A stretch of 64,000 nt of DNA from Aminobacter aganoensis (GTDB taxonomy: Bacteria; Pseudomonadota; Alphaproteobacteria; Rhizobiales; Rhizobiaceae), in assembly GCF_014206975.1 (NCBI RefSeq), contig NZ_JACHOU010000002.1, forward strand, positions 372,001-436,000, read 5' to 3'. A program made the translations under genes and the position numbers. Position 1 is the stretch's first letter. Each line of letters starts with the position of its first letter. The notes beneath the pieces are model-generated. The model had not been told where the DNA came from and made no database searches. It saw only the letters and a list, made by a program, of their open reading frames with translations. This document shows positions 8,717 through 17,707 of this stretch, one piece after another.

Positions 8717-8750
8717 GCGGCCCCGGAGCGGGGTGGGACACCGGGGCCGC
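8717..8750 (-). promoter_or_regulatory. Strong stem-loop between capsid and connector genes
   Basis: A perfect 10-bp inverted repeat has arms GCGGCCCCGG (8717-8726) and CCGGGGCCGC (8741-8750) with a 14-base loop. It lies in the non-coding gap downstream of the capsid gene. No clear U-tract follows on the coding strand, so attenuation or mRNA end stabilisation is more likely than full termination. Confidence 0.55.
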
Positions 8751-8796
8751 AACGGCACTGAGCGGTCGACGCGAGGGATATCCCGGTCTGGCCGGC

Positions 8797-10053
8797 TTAC
8801 GCGGTGCCGTATTTGAGCAGCTTGATCGCGCTGAAGTCCTGGACGCCGCCGCCGACGCGCTTGGTCGTGTAGAAAAGCACGTAGGGCTTGGCGGAATAGG
8901 GATCGCGCAGCACGCGCACGCCAGTGCGGTCGACGACCAGATAGCCGCGCCCGAAATCACCAAAGGCGATCGGCGTCGCGTTAGCCGCCGCATCCGGCAT
9001 GTCTTCGGCCTCGACAAGCGGGAAGCCCATCAGCATGGCCCGCTGTCCGGGTGCCGAAGGCGGCTGCCAGAGATAGTTGCCGTCGGCATCCTTCAGCTTG
9101 CGGATCGATGCCTGGGTCTTGCGGTTCATCACCCAGCTGCCGTTCTGCCGGTACCCTGCCTTCAGCGTGTAGACGAGGTCGATCAGGATGTCCGAAGGGC
9201 TCGACGCGGGTAGCGCGCCCGATACGCCGGTCACCAGGTAGCCGATATCGCCCCAGGCCCAGCTCGCCTCGGCCACCTTGTTGTAGTCGAGGAAACCCTT
9301 GGGCCTGTTGACGCCGTTGCCATTGACGAATGCGGTGCCTTCCTGCTCGGCAAAGGCCGTCTCCACCTCGGAGGCGATCCACTGGTCGAGATCGACGACG
9401 CTGTCTTCGAGCAGCGACGCCGTGGCCGCCGGCATGGCGTAGAGCTCCATCGTTGGGAACTGCAGCTCGGCCAGGACAGGCGTCGCCGTCTGCGGCCGCG
9501 CAGCCGTCTCGGCAACCCAGCCGACGGCCGGTCCCGTGGTGGTGAACGGCTTTTTCAGCACGGCGGCCGAAACCTGCCTCACCGAGGCGATCGAACGCAG
9601 CGGCGACAATGTCGAGAGCCGGCGGCCGATCTCGGTTTCCGTCTCGTTCGGCACCAGATAGCCGCCGTCCTGGCCGGAGCCATACGACATCGCCTTGGTG
9701 TCGAGGGCGCGTAGCTGACGGTCGTCGCCGTTGCGCATGTAGGCATCGAATGCATCCTTGTGCTCGCTCGGCATCGACCGGCCATCGCGCCCAAGTGCCG
9801 GCCGCAGCCGCTTCAGCGACAAGCCGTCGAGCGTGCGCTTCTGTTCCTCGAGCGCACGCGAGATGCGATCGACCTTGTCGCTGGTCACCACGTCGGCGCC
9901 GAGCTTGCCTTCCAGCTGCGCCAGGCGCTCATCATTGCTGTCCTTGAAGGCTTCGAAAGTGGTCATGAACTCGCCGAAGGCATCCTTCAGGTCGAGGTTG
10001 TCGCCGGCAGCCGTCTTGATTTCGGGGGCGCGCGGCGCGTTGGTCTCGTTCAT
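8797..10053 (-). CDS. HK97-type major capsid protein (g5-like)
   Basis: The protein has 418 residues. The first about 110 form a charged, coiled-coil-like delta domain (EFMTTFEAFKDSNDERLAQL) that a prohead protease would remove. The rest is the HK97 fold, with SIASVRQVSAAVLKKPF, the E-loop region and the C-terminal GRGYLVVDRTGVRVLRDPYS, all typical. It is the building block of the GTA head. The start overlaps the stop of the protease gene by 4 bp. Confidence 0.95.
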   Translation of the reverse strand: MNETNAPRAPEIKTAAGDNLDLKDAFGEFMTTFEAFKDSNDERLAQLEGKLGADVVTSDKVDRISRALEEQKRTLDGLSLKRLRPALGRDGRSMPSEHKDAFDAYMRNGDDRQLRALDTKAMSYGSGQDGGYLVPNETETEIGRRLSTLSPLRSIASVRQVSAAVLKKPFTTTGPAVGWVAETAARPQTATPVLAELQFPTMELYAMPAATASLLEDSVVDLDQWIASEVETAFAEQEGTAFVNGNGVNRPKGFLDYNKVAEASWAWGDIGYLVTGVSGALPASSPSDILIDLVYTLKAGYRQNGSWVMNRKTQASIRKLKDADGNYLWQPPSAPGQRAMLMGFPLVEAEDMPDAAANATPIAFGDFGRGYLVVDRTGVRVLRDPYSAKPYVLFYTTKRVGGGVQDFSAIKLLKYGTA

Positions 10054-10739
10054 ACGCTGCTTCCTTTTTGCTTGATCATGCGCGTGGCCTCGCGGATGCG
10101 TTCGGCGAGGCCGCTCTCAGGTCCCCATGCGGCGTCCCGCTTGCGCACGAGGCTGGCAAAACCCTCGGCGATGACCGCCCGGGCGTCGCTCCTGGTCAGC
10201 CCCGCATCCCGCGTGAGCCAGCCTTCGAATTGTCGAGTGGTGGGCAGCCGCCCCCTGCCCTTGACCGTGTCGATGCGCGCTTCGGGCAGCATCGGGAAGG
10301 TGACGATCGAGATCTCCCAAAGATCCGCCTCGAGGATATGGCGGACACCGCTCGCCTGTTCCTTTCGTGCCTTCACGGCGCGAAAACCGATCGACAGGCC
10401 GTCGAGCGCACCGCCGCGCAGCAGGTTGTGCACGTCGCGGGCCCGCGCCACGTCCTTGGCCAGCCGGCCACGCACGAACAGACCGCGGCTGTCTTCCTTC
10501 AGCTCGGTCCAGGTGCCGATCGGCTGGTTGGGATCATGCTGAAACAGCATTCGGATGCCCGCCGCGCCGCGTGTCCGAAGCGATTTGGCGAAGGCGCCGC
10601 GCTCGACAACGTCCTTGCCGAGATCAACCCGCCCAAACAGGCTGGCATAGCCCGAGAAATTGCCGTCGACGGCGACTTCGTCGAGCACCAGGTCGACGAG
10701 CTTCCGCTCGCCGTGCCGCATTGCTGCCTCATGCACCAT
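10050..10739 (-). CDS. HK97 family prohead protease (g4-like)
   Basis: The protein has 229 residues from the ATG at 10739, inside the last codons of the upstream membrane gene. It contains NFSGYASLFGRVDLGKDVVE, the catalytic-His region IRMLFQHDPNQPIG and the catalytic-Ser region LDGLSIGF, as in the U35 prohead protease family. It matures the capsid by removing the delta domain. An upstream in-frame extension to 10832 lies within the preceding gene and is unlikely. Confidence 0.92.
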   Translation of the reverse strand: MVHEAAMRHGERKLVDLVLDEVAVDGNFSGYASLFGRVDLGKDVVERGAFAKSLRTRGAAGIRMLFQHDPNQPIGTWTELKEDSRGLFVRGRLAKDVARARDVHNLLRGGALDGLSIGFRAVKARKEQASGVRHILEADLWEISIVTFPMLPEARIDTVKGRGRLPTTRQFEGWLTRDAGLTRSDARAVIAEGFASLVRKRDAAWGPESGLAERIREATRMIKQKGSSV

Positions 10740-11085
10740 CAGCGCCGTTCCTCTTCCGTCGGTCGTCGAGCCACCGGCCGACGCGGTTGCCTTCAAAGGC
10801 GCGCATGACAAAGCCGAGCGCCCACCAGGCACACAGGCTTGCGGCTGCTGCTCCCATCATCGTCATCTCGGTCGGGCTGATCAGTTCTTCGATGCCCAGT
10901 TCGGCGGCGATCTTCAGGCCGACGGTACCGCCGAACACCAGGCCGCAGACCACGCCCACGGCAAAGCGCGCCGCGGCCTCGCGCCGGCCTTGCGGCAGAA
11001 TGTAGGCAAGCGAGATCGCCGAACCGGCAATCGCGCCACCGCCCTTGGCCAGCCACAGCCAGCCGGGGTTGGATATGTCGGTCAT
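10729..11085 (-). CDS. Conserved membrane protein of rhizobial GTA clusters (DUF6107-like)
   Basis: The protein has 118 residues with about three hydrophobic segments: GGGAIAGSAISLAYILP, FAVGVVCGLVFGGTVGLKIA and MMGAAAASLCAWWALGFVM. The C-terminus is basic. Its position between portal and protease matches an orf3.5-type gene in GTA-like clusters. The family name is from memory and moderately certain. No enzymatic motif is visible, and a membrane or assembly role is only a guess. Confidence 0.75.
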   Translation of the reverse strand: MTDISNPGWLWLAKGGGAIAGSAISLAYILPQGRREAAARFAVGVVCGLVFGGTVGLKIAAELGIEELISPTEMTMMGAAAASLCAWWALGFVMRAFEGNRVGRWLDDRRKRNGADGA

Positions 11086-11104
11086 CGTTCAGGTCCCAGA
11101 TTGT

Positions 11105-12280
11105 TCAGCCGCGCGGCGGATAACCCACCGCCTCGCGCTTTTCGTCCTCGCTGAGGAAATCGGCGGCCCTGAGCCGGGTCCACAGGGCATCGCGCTCTCC
11201 AGCGAGCCCCTCGACCTGATCGGCGTCGTACCAAAGCCGCAGGCCGCTGCCGAAGGCCGGCGCCAGCCATGCCGACAGGTCCTTCGCCGTCCGTGCCACC
11301 AGCGGCAGCACCGTCAAGCGATAGAAGGCGCGGTTCGCCTCCTGGTAGTTCGCATAGGTGTTGTCACCCGGGATGCCGAGCAGCATCGGCGGCACGCCGA
11401 AGGCGAGCGCGATGTCGCGGCTCGCCGAGTGCTTCGCCTCGATGAAATCCATGTCCTTCGGCGTCAGCCCCATCGCCTTCCAGTCAAGACCGCCCTCGAG
11501 CAGAAGCGGCCGGCCGGCGCGGGTCGCTCCGGAATAGCCCTCTTCCAGCTCGGCCTTCAGCCGGTCGAACTGGTCGTCGCTCAGGTTGCCGCCGTCCTTA
11601 GGCGCATAGACCAGCGCCCCGGATGGTCGCGCCGAATTGTCGAGTAGCGCCTTGTTCCAGCGCCCGGCCGCGTTGTGCGTGTCGAGGGCGATCAGCGCCG
11701 CTTCGAGCGGCGGGAAGCCGTAATGATCGTCGAGCGGATGAAACAGCGTCAGATGTGCAGCGCCACCCTGGTCCGACAGGCCGAGCGCGATGCGTCGGCG
11801 CGCGCCACCTTCGCGATAGTCCAAGGCCGTCGGCCAACCGCTTGCGTCGCTTGCCACGGCGACCCGGTCGGGCCGCAGCAGATGCAGTTCACGCGCACCG
11901 CCACCGGCCTCGACCATTTCGACATAGGCGTTTCCCGACAGCAGCAGGTGACCATAAAGCGCTTCCATGAAACTGCCGCCGGCCTGGCGCTCGTTCGGCC
12001 GCTCGAACAGGTCGAGCAAGGCGTGGTCGCCCAGTTCGGTGGCGCCCTCGTAGAGCAGCCAGGGTATCGCCGACGCCGTTTCCGAGATCAGGCGCACCGA
12101 ACGATGCACGATCGGATTGCGCATGAAACCTTCACGCGCCAGCCCGGCATAGTCGCGCCGTGTCCAGCGCGCCTCGCCCTGGGCATGGAGGGCGACAAAC
12201 CCGGTCGGTCCGCCGCTCTTGCGTTCGGGCACGACGCTTCCCTTCCCGGTCCGCCAGAACCAAGGCCAAGTCACAGCCAT
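11105..12280 (-). CDS. HK97-type portal protein (g3-like)
   Basis: The protein has 391 residues and the expected family landmarks: NPIVHRSVRLISETASAIPW, LLLSGNAYVEMVEAGG, then DFIEAKHSASRDIALAFGVP and PPMLLGIPGDNTYANYQEAN. It forms the dodecameric portal through which DNA is packaged. It begins 12 bp after the end of the terminase gene. The length is normal for GTA portals. Confidence 0.95.
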   Translation of the reverse strand: MAVTWPWFWRTGKGSVVPERKSGGPTGFVALHAQGEARWTRRDYAGLAREGFMRNPIVHRSVRLISETASAIPWLLYEGATELGDHALLDLFERPNERQAGGSFMEALYGHLLLSGNAYVEMVEAGGGARELHLLRPDRVAVASDASGWPTALDYREGGARRRIALGLSDQGGAAHLTLFHPLDDHYGFPPLEAALIALDTHNAAGRWNKALLDNSARPSGALVYAPKDGGNLSDDQFDRLKAELEEGYSGATRAGRPLLLEGGLDWKAMGLTPKDMDFIEAKHSASRDIALAFGVPPMLLGIPGDNTYANYQEANRAFYRLTVLPLVARTAKDLSAWLAPAFGSGLRLWYDADQVEGLAGERDALWTRLRAADFLSEDEKREAVGYPPRG

Positions 12281-12292
12281 ATCGCTTCCTGT

Positions 12293-13573
12293 TCAGAGAA
12301 AATCGCGGATTCGCGGTTCGGTCGACCAGTCCGGCATCAGTTCGCCGATCGCCCAGACCAGCGCATCGACGCGGTCGGGAGAGCGGCCATTCGACAGCCC
12401 GTTCGGGCCGAAGTCGCACATTTCGTCTTCCAGGGCCGGAAAACGCCCTGCATGCAAGACCTTGCCTTGCGGATAGAGCGCAGCGATCGGTTCGGCGCGC
12501 AGCCATTTCGACCGCTTCGCCCGCACCGCCTTTACCGGCACCGCCGGATCGACGGTTCGGATCACCGCCGTCACCATCTCGCCGCCCTGGTTGGTCTCGG
12601 CGACGATGCAGTCAGCCTCCAGCCGATGAAACAGCCGTACTGCCGCGCCGGCCCAATCCTGCGGTTTCGCTGCCTGGACCGTGGCATCCGCCAGGACCAC
12701 TGCCCGGCCGGCCGCATCGAGCCCGACCGCGACGATGCCGCAGGCATCCGATGTCTTGCGCGAACTCGCCGGCGGGTCGACCGCCACCACGATACGACGC
12801 AAGTCGGCGGCTTCCGCGACGAAGGCCGCTTCGAGCATGTCGCGCGACCACAACGCGTCGGCGCGGTCCTCGATCAGTTCGCCATCCAGTTCCTGCCGTC
12901 CGAGCACACTGCCGCCATAGCGGCCGCGGATCGCGCCCAGAAAACCCGGCGCCAGGTTAGCGATGTTGTCGTCCGACCGCATGCGCGTTACCGCAACACC
13001 AGGATCGGCGAGCAGACGCTTCAGCAGCGGTACGGGTCGCGGCGTCGTGGTGATGACCTGGCGCGGCCTGTCGCCGAGCCTCAGCCCGAACTGCAGCATG
13101 TCGAAACAGGCATCGGCATGTTTCCACTTCGCGAGCTCGTCGCACCATGCCGCCTCGAACTGAGGCCCACGCAGGCTGTCGGGATCTTCGGAAGAAAATA
13201 TCTGCGCCACCGCGCCACTGTCCCAGACCAGCCTCTTGCGGCTCGGTTCGAAACGGGGCCTGTCATGGCGCGAAATCGTTGCGATGCCCGACGGCCCTTC
13301 GATCATCACCTCGCGCACGTCGGCAAGGGTTTCGCCGACCAGGGCTATCTGCGAATGCCGCCTCGATGCAAAGGGAGAAAAACCGCGCACCAGGCTGTTG
13401 ACCCATTCCGCCCCGAGCCGGGTCTTGCCGGCGCCGCGTCCCCCCATCACCAGCCAGGTCGCCGGTTCGGCCTCGAGCAGGTATTGCTGGATCCGCGCCG
13501 ACCTAAACCACTCCTTCGCGATCAACCTGCCTTGGCGCAGGGTCAGTCCCTGCTGCGCAAAGCACTCGCGCAT
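12293..13573 (-). CDS. Terminase large subunit (g2-like packaging ATPase/nuclease)
   Basis: The protein has 426 residues from the ATG at 13573; an upstream ATG at 13636 is possible but overlaps the g1-like gene more. Walker A is GGRGAGKTRLGAEW. A Walker B-like stretch is RGPQFEAAWCDELAKW. The nuclease domain follows with RRIVVAVDPPAS and DRVDALVWAIGELM. It pumps DNA into the head and cuts it. In GTAs it packages host DNA nearly at random by headful. No inactivating change was seen. Confidence 0.94.
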   Translation of the reverse strand: MRECFAQQGLTLRQGRLIAKEWFRSARIQQYLLEAEPATWLVMGGRGAGKTRLGAEWVNSLVRGFSPFASRRHSQIALVGETLADVREVMIEGPSGIATISRHDRPRFEPSRKRLVWDSGAVAQIFSSEDPDSLRGPQFEAAWCDELAKWKHADACFDMLQFGLRLGDRPRQVITTTPRPVPLLKRLLADPGVAVTRMRSDDNIANLAPGFLGAIRGRYGGSVLGRQELDGELIEDRADALWSRDMLEAAFVAEAADLRRIVVAVDPPASSRKTSDACGIVAVGLDAAGRAVVLADATVQAAKPQDWAGAAVRLFHRLEADCIVAETNQGGEMVTAVIRTVDPAVPVKAVRAKRSKWLRAEPIAALYPQGKVLHAGRFPALEDEMCDFGPNGLSNGRSPDRVDALVWAIGELMPDWSTEPRIRDFL

Positions 13574-14000
13574 AGTCTCTGGCAAGTTCGACGATGCGTT
13601 GGTCGATCCTTGCGAGCACGTCTGCCATTTCTGCATCTCTGTCCGTCTGGCTCACTTTCGCTGCCTCGCCTCCCCGCATCAATTCGGTAATCTTCTCGAC
13701 CGTCCTGATGATCGAACCCACCATCTCCACCTGCGCCTTGTCGAAACCGTCCTCGTTCTCCAGGCGCAATGTCTCGACCTGAGCGACAAGTGAATCGGCC
13801 AGCCGTGCCAACCGCTCGGCGAAGTCGCCCGGGGCGGCAGCAATCCAGCCTTCCCGCGCCGACCGCCTTTCGATCGAAGCGACCGCATAGCCGCTTGCCA
13901 CCGAGAGGAGTTCGACGTCCGCCGTCGCACCCTCATGGAGCGCGCGCAGCGCCCGCCATCGCTCGTCCGCTATCGCGACCAACGAAACCTCCAGCTTCAT
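13503..14000 (-). CDS. GTA g1-like protein, candidate terminase small subunit
   Basis: The protein has 165 residues and is helical. Its N-terminal half (WRALRALHEGATADVELLSV, then SIERRSAREGWI) resembles the helix-turn-helix DNA-binding part of small terminase-like proteins. The rest (FDKAQVEMVGSIIRTVEKI) looks coiled-coil. It is the first gene of the cluster and overlaps terminase by about 70 bp. The assignment rests on position and fold impression. Confidence 0.75.
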   Translation of the reverse strand: MKLEVSLVAIADERWRALRALHEGATADVELLSVASGYAVASIERRSAREGWIAAAPGDFAERLARLADSLVAQVETLRLENEDGFDKAQVEMVGSIIRTVEKITELMRGGEAAKVSQTDRDAEMADVLARIDQRIVELARDYARVLCAAGTDPAPRQVDREGVV

Positions 14001-14058
14001 GATTGGGAAAACCGCCCGCCGTGTGCCCGTTTGGCTACACTTCTTTGACGATATCCGG

Positions 14059-14087
14059 ACACTATCAAAGCACCGTCACGCTGTCAA
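14059..14087 (-). promoter_or_regulatory. Candidate sigma-70-type promoter of the GTA operon
   Basis: On the minus strand a perfect TTGACA -35 hexamer (14087-14082) is followed after 17 bp by TAGTGT (14064-14059) as the -10. It lies about 60 bp upstream of the first GTA gene, in the 260-bp gap separating it from the divergent penicillin-binding protein gene. No second promoter is obvious in the cluster. Confidence 0.45.
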
Positions 14088-14260
14088 GAATATATTCCTA
14101 TGTCGATGCTTTTTCTCTTCCCGGGATGCTGTCCGCCACCCTCTTGTCGCGGCGTCGAAAATCGGGGACAAGTCAGTCATGGGCCGAGGGACGCGCGCCC
14201 TGAATTCGCCAGCAATCCCATTTTGATATAAGCTGCAGTCACGCGCCGGACCCGTCTCGA

Positions 14261-16417
14261 ATGGAAAATCCCGTAGAACCACGCAAGAAAAGAGGCCGCC
14301 TGGCTGCGGGCCTGCTCGCCCTCGATGCCTGGCTCGACTCCTCGCTCTACGAACTGCGTTTCCGCGCGCAGCAATTCTGGGAAAACGCCACGATTTTCTT
14401 CCGCCGCTTCCGCGTCAAGGGCTGGCGCCGCGGCATCATCGAGGTCCTGAGCGAAGGGTTCACCATGGCCGCCGGCGGCTCGGTGGTGATGCTCGCGCTC
14501 GCCATGCCGGCCTTCCAGGAGACAACCGGCAACTGGCGCAACCAGGACGACTTCGCAGTCACCTTCCTCGACCGCTACGGCAACGAAATCGGCCAGCGCG
14601 GCATCATCCAGCGCGACTCGGTTCCCGTCGACGAAATGCCCGACCACGTCATCAAGGCCGTGCTGGCGACCGAAGATCGGCGCTTCTTCGACCATTACGG
14701 CATCGATTTCCTCGGCCTGATCCGCGCCATGTCGGAAAACGTGCGCGCCAACTCGGTCGTCCAGGGCGGATCGAGCCTCACCCAGCAGCTCGCCAAGAAC
14801 CTGTTCCTCACCAACGAGCGCACGGTCGAGCGCAAGGTCAAGGAAGCGTTCCTGTCGCTCTGGCTCGAATCGAACCTGTCGAAGAAAGAGATCCTGCAGC
14901 TCTACCTCGACCGCGCCTATATGGGCGGCGGCACGTTCGGCATCGCGGCCGCAGCCGATTTCTATTTCGACAAGCAGGTCAAGGACCTCAACCTCGCCGA
15001 GGCGGCGATGCTGGCCGGCCTGTTCAAGGCCCCGACCAAATACGCCCCGCACATCAACCTTCCGGCCGCCCGCGCCCGTGCCAACGTCGTTCTCAGCAAC
15101 CTCGTGCAGGCAGGGTTCATGACCGAGGGCCAGGTGCTGTCGGCGCGGCTGCGTCCCGCAGACATCGTCGACCGCGGCGACCGCAAGAGCCCCGACTATT
15201 TCCTCGACTGGGCCTTCGACGAGGTCAAGAAGATCGCGGCCAAATCGGGCATCCATTCGCTCGTCGCGCGTACCACGATAGACATGAACATCCAGAAGGC
15301 GGCGGAAGAATCCGTCGAATTCCATCTCCGCCAGTTCGGCAAGGAGTACCACGTCACCGAAGGTGCAGTCGTGGTGATCGAGACCAACGGCGCCGTGCGC
15401 GCCATCGTCGGCGGCCGCGACTACGGCGCCAGCCAGTTCAACCGCGCCACACGGGCGCAGCGCCAGACCGGTTCGTCCTTCAAGCCCTATGTCTACGCCA
15501 CCGCTATGGAAAACGGCTTCACGCCGGAATCGGTCATCTCGGACGGCCCGATCAGCTGGGGCGCCTGGTCGCCCAAGAACTACACGCGCGGCTATTCCGG
15601 CCGCATGTCGCTGACGACCGCGCTGGTCAAGTCGATCAACACCGTGCCGGTGCGCCTCGCCAAGGATCATTTGTCGATACCGCCGATCAAGGCGATGACC
15701 GAGGCGATGGGCGTCGAGTCTCCCGTCAGCTCGCACAAGACCATGGTGCTCGGCACGTCGGGCCTGACGGTCATGGACCAGGCGACCGGCTACAGCGTGC
15801 TTGCCCAGGACGGCATCGTCGGCACCCGCCACGGCATCACCCAGCTGGTCACGCATTCCGGCCAGCTCATCTACGACTACAGCAAGGACGCCCCGCCGCC
15901 CCACCGGGTGCTGTCCGAGCAGGCGGTGGCGTCGATGAACTCGATTATGGTGCAGATCCCCGAGGTCGGCACGGCCCGCCGGGCCGCACTTCCCAACATC
16001 CGCTCCGCCGGCAAGACCGGAACCACCCAGTCCTATCGCGACGCCTGGTATGTCGGCTACACCGGCAACTATACGGCCGCCGTCTGGCTCGGAAACGACG
16101 ACTTCTCGCCGACCAACAACATGACCGGCGGTTCGCTGCCGGCCATGGTCTGGCAGCGTTTCATGGCCTACGCCCACCAGAACATCGACCTGAAGCCCAT
16201 CCCCGGCATCAAGAACCCCTTCGTCGATCCGGCGACCATCGCCAAGGCCGAGGAAGCGGCCAAGAGTGGAACCCAGCAGCCGGCAGCCGACACCGTCGAC
16301 AGGCCTCCGGTCCTGTCGAGCACGACGACGCGGGCATTGCGTGCGATCGCGGACGTCTTCCGTCAGGCGCCCGCCATCTCCCCGCCGGCCGAACCCGAGA
16401 CGCTTTCAGCGCTGTGA
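14261..16417 (+). CDS. Penicillin-binding protein 1A family, bifunctional transglycosylase/transpeptidase
   Basis: The protein has 718 residues. A cationic cytoplasmic N-terminus is followed by one membrane anchor near residues 70-85. The GT51 domain has the catalytic Glu in ATEDRRFFDHYGID (about residue 138) and GGSSLTQQLAKNLFL. The transpeptidase domain has the SxxK motif in TGSSFKPYVYATA (about 405), SIN, and KTGTT (about 585). It polymerises and crosslinks peptidoglycan in the periplasm. The C-terminus is Pro/Ala-rich. It is monocistronic and divergent from the GTA cluster, so it marks the cluster's chromosomal border. Confidence 0.95.
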   Translation: MENPVEPRKKRGRLAAGLLALDAWLDSSLYELRFRAQQFWENATIFFRRFRVKGWRRGIIEVLSEGFTMAAGGSVVMLALAMPAFQETTGNWRNQDDFAVTFLDRYGNEIGQRGIIQRDSVPVDEMPDHVIKAVLATEDRRFFDHYGIDFLGLIRAMSENVRANSVVQGGSSLTQQLAKNLFLTNERTVERKVKEAFLSLWLESNLSKKEILQLYLDRAYMGGGTFGIAAAADFYFDKQVKDLNLAEAAMLAGLFKAPTKYAPHINLPAARARANVVLSNLVQAGFMTEGQVLSARLRPADIVDRGDRKSPDYFLDWAFDEVKKIAAKSGIHSLVARTTIDMNIQKAAEESVEFHLRQFGKEYHVTEGAVVVIETNGAVRAIVGGRDYGASQFNRATRAQRQTGSSFKPYVYATAMENGFTPESVISDGPISWGAWSPKNYTRGYSGRMSLTTALVKSINTVPVRLAKDHLSIPPIKAMTEAMGVESPVSSHKTMVLGTSGLTVMDQATGYSVLAQDGIVGTRHGITQLVTHSGQLIYDYSKDAPPPHRVLSEQAVASMNSIMVQIPEVGTARRAALPNIRSAGKTGTTQSYRDAWYVGYTGNYTAAVWLGNDDFSPTNNMTGGSLPAMVWQRFMAYAHQNIDLKPIPGIKNPFVDPATIAKAEEAAKSGTQQPAADTVDRPPVLSSTTTRALRAIADVFRQAPAISPPAEPETLSAL

Positions 16418-16531
16418 TTGCTTGAAATTGACGGGTCAGCGATCATTCCCGCACCGGCTGCAGCCCTTCCCGGCTTGCCTTCGGGTCGCATGGCGGGATA
16501 TTCCTCCGCCAACTCCATCCTGCGGCGGCTC

Positions 16532-17116
16532 ATGCTGAAACAATCGCTCCTGATAGTTATCGCCCTCGCGGTTGCGGTCGGCGGCGGTGCCGCCAGCGTG
16601 GCGATGGTGCTCGATTCGCAGGAAGGCATCGGCGCCGTCGCGGTCGGCCCATGGACCGCCTTTCCCGACATAGGCACCCCTGACGCAGATCCCTATTCGA
16701 AAGCCCGTGTCGCGCGCGATGGCATGCTTGCGCTGGGCCGCGCCGAGGGCCTCAGTTTCGTCGCGGACCGGGACTCGGGCGGGGTCACCTTGAGAAGCGA
16801 ATGCAGCTATCGCGTCGAGGGATCGTTGCCGGTTGCCAGGTTCTGGACCTTCTACGCAACCGACAAGGCGCAGATGACGCTCAAGTCGGGGATGCGCCGT
16901 GATCCGTCGATGCATTCTCTTGAAATTCTGCACCAACCCGACAATTCCATCGAGATTGCGGTCGGCGCGCGGCCGCACCCCGGCAACTGGCTGCCGGTAT
17001 CGGGCGCCGGCGAAATGAACCTGGTGCTGACCCTCTACGACACGCCCGTCGCCAGCAGCACCGGCCTGTCGGGCATCGAGATGCCACGCATCGTCAGGGT
17101 CCAGTGCAATGCGTAG
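16532..17116 (+). CDS. DUF1214 domain membrane-anchored protein
   Basis: This encodes 194 residues from the ATG at 16532, where an N-terminal anchor (LKQSLLIVIALAVAVGGG) begins. In-frame ATG (16490) and TTG (16418) codons further upstream are possible. The body has the DUF1214 pattern: AVGPWTAFPDIGTPDADPYS, then SLEILHQPDNSIEIAVG and PGNWLPVSGAGEMNLVLTLY. Such proteins are periplasmic and of unknown function, and are usually paired with DUF1254. Here the DUF1254 gene overlaps by 8 bp. Confidence 0.88.
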   Translation: MLKQSLLIVIALAVAVGGGAASVAMVLDSQEGIGAVAVGPWTAFPDIGTPDADPYSKARVARDGMLALGRAEGLSFVADRDSGGVTLRSECSYRVEGSLPVARFWTFYATDKAQMTLKSGMRRDPSMHSLEILHQPDNSIEIAVGARPHPGNWLPVSGAGEMNLVLTLYDTPVASSTGLSGIEMPRIVRVQCNA

Positions 17117-17651
17117 GCTGTTCCACGCCCTCGCCATCGGGCTGGTCGGCGCCGGCATCGCCCATATCGCCATTCTGCTGCTGGTTCCCAGCTTTTCCGA
17201 ACGGGATGCCTGGTCGCGCCTGGCCATGGTCGCCGGTCCCAACAAGGTTGTCCGCCTCGACCAGGAAATTGGCGGCGCACCGGTGGTGAAATCGCTCGAT
17301 CCGTCTTTCTACGAAGCCGCCTGCCGCTTCGATCTGGGCGAAGGCGTCGTCCGCATCGACAACGCCGGCAGGGTCCCCTACTGGTCGGCTTCGGTCTATG
17401 ATCGCAGCGGCCAGAACATCTACAGCTTCAACGATCGCACCGCGACTGACGGCAATCTCGACTTCGTCGTGCTCACGCCGGCGCAGATGATCGACCTGCG
17501 CAAGGAGCTGCCGCCTGAGTTCGAAAAATCGATCTTCGTGGAAACGCCGATCGACGAAGGCATTGTCGTCGTGCGCGCATTTGTTCCCGACGACAGCTGG
17601 AAACCGATCGTGTCGCGCTTCCTCGACGGCGTCAGTTGTGAAATCCAGTAG
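17109..17651 (+). CDS. DUF1254 domain protein
   Basis: The protein has 180 residues with an N-terminal membrane segment (GLVGAGIAHIAILLLVP). It then shows the DUF1254 features DPSFYEAACRFDLGEGVVRI and YWSASVYDRSGQNIYSFNDR. It overlaps the DUF1214 gene by 8 bp, so the two are translationally coupled. In larger proteins these two domains are fused, which suggests a physical complex. The biochemical function is unknown. Confidence 0.88.
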   Translation: MRRLFHALAIGLVGAGIAHIAILLLVPSFSERDAWSRLAMVAGPNKVVRLDQEIGGAPVVKSLDPSFYEAACRFDLGEGVVRIDNAGRVPYWSASVYDRSGQNIYSFNDRTATDGNLDFVVLTPAQMIDLRKELPPEFEKSIFVETPIDEGIVVVRAFVPDDSWKPIVSRFLDGVSCEIQ

Positions 17652-17707
17652 ACGCGCAGCCCGTCGGAAGCGTCAACCACGTTGCCTGTGACCGGTTCGG
17701 CTCCGCG

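Noticed and set aside
11675-13690. 671-codon plus-strand frame
   Set aside because: It is antisense to portal and terminase genes that have clear motifs. The translation has no domain and is rich in Arg and Pro.
14177-16177. 666-codon minus-strand frame
   Set aside because: It is the mirror of the PBP1A gene, whose transglycosylase and transpeptidase motifs are complete.
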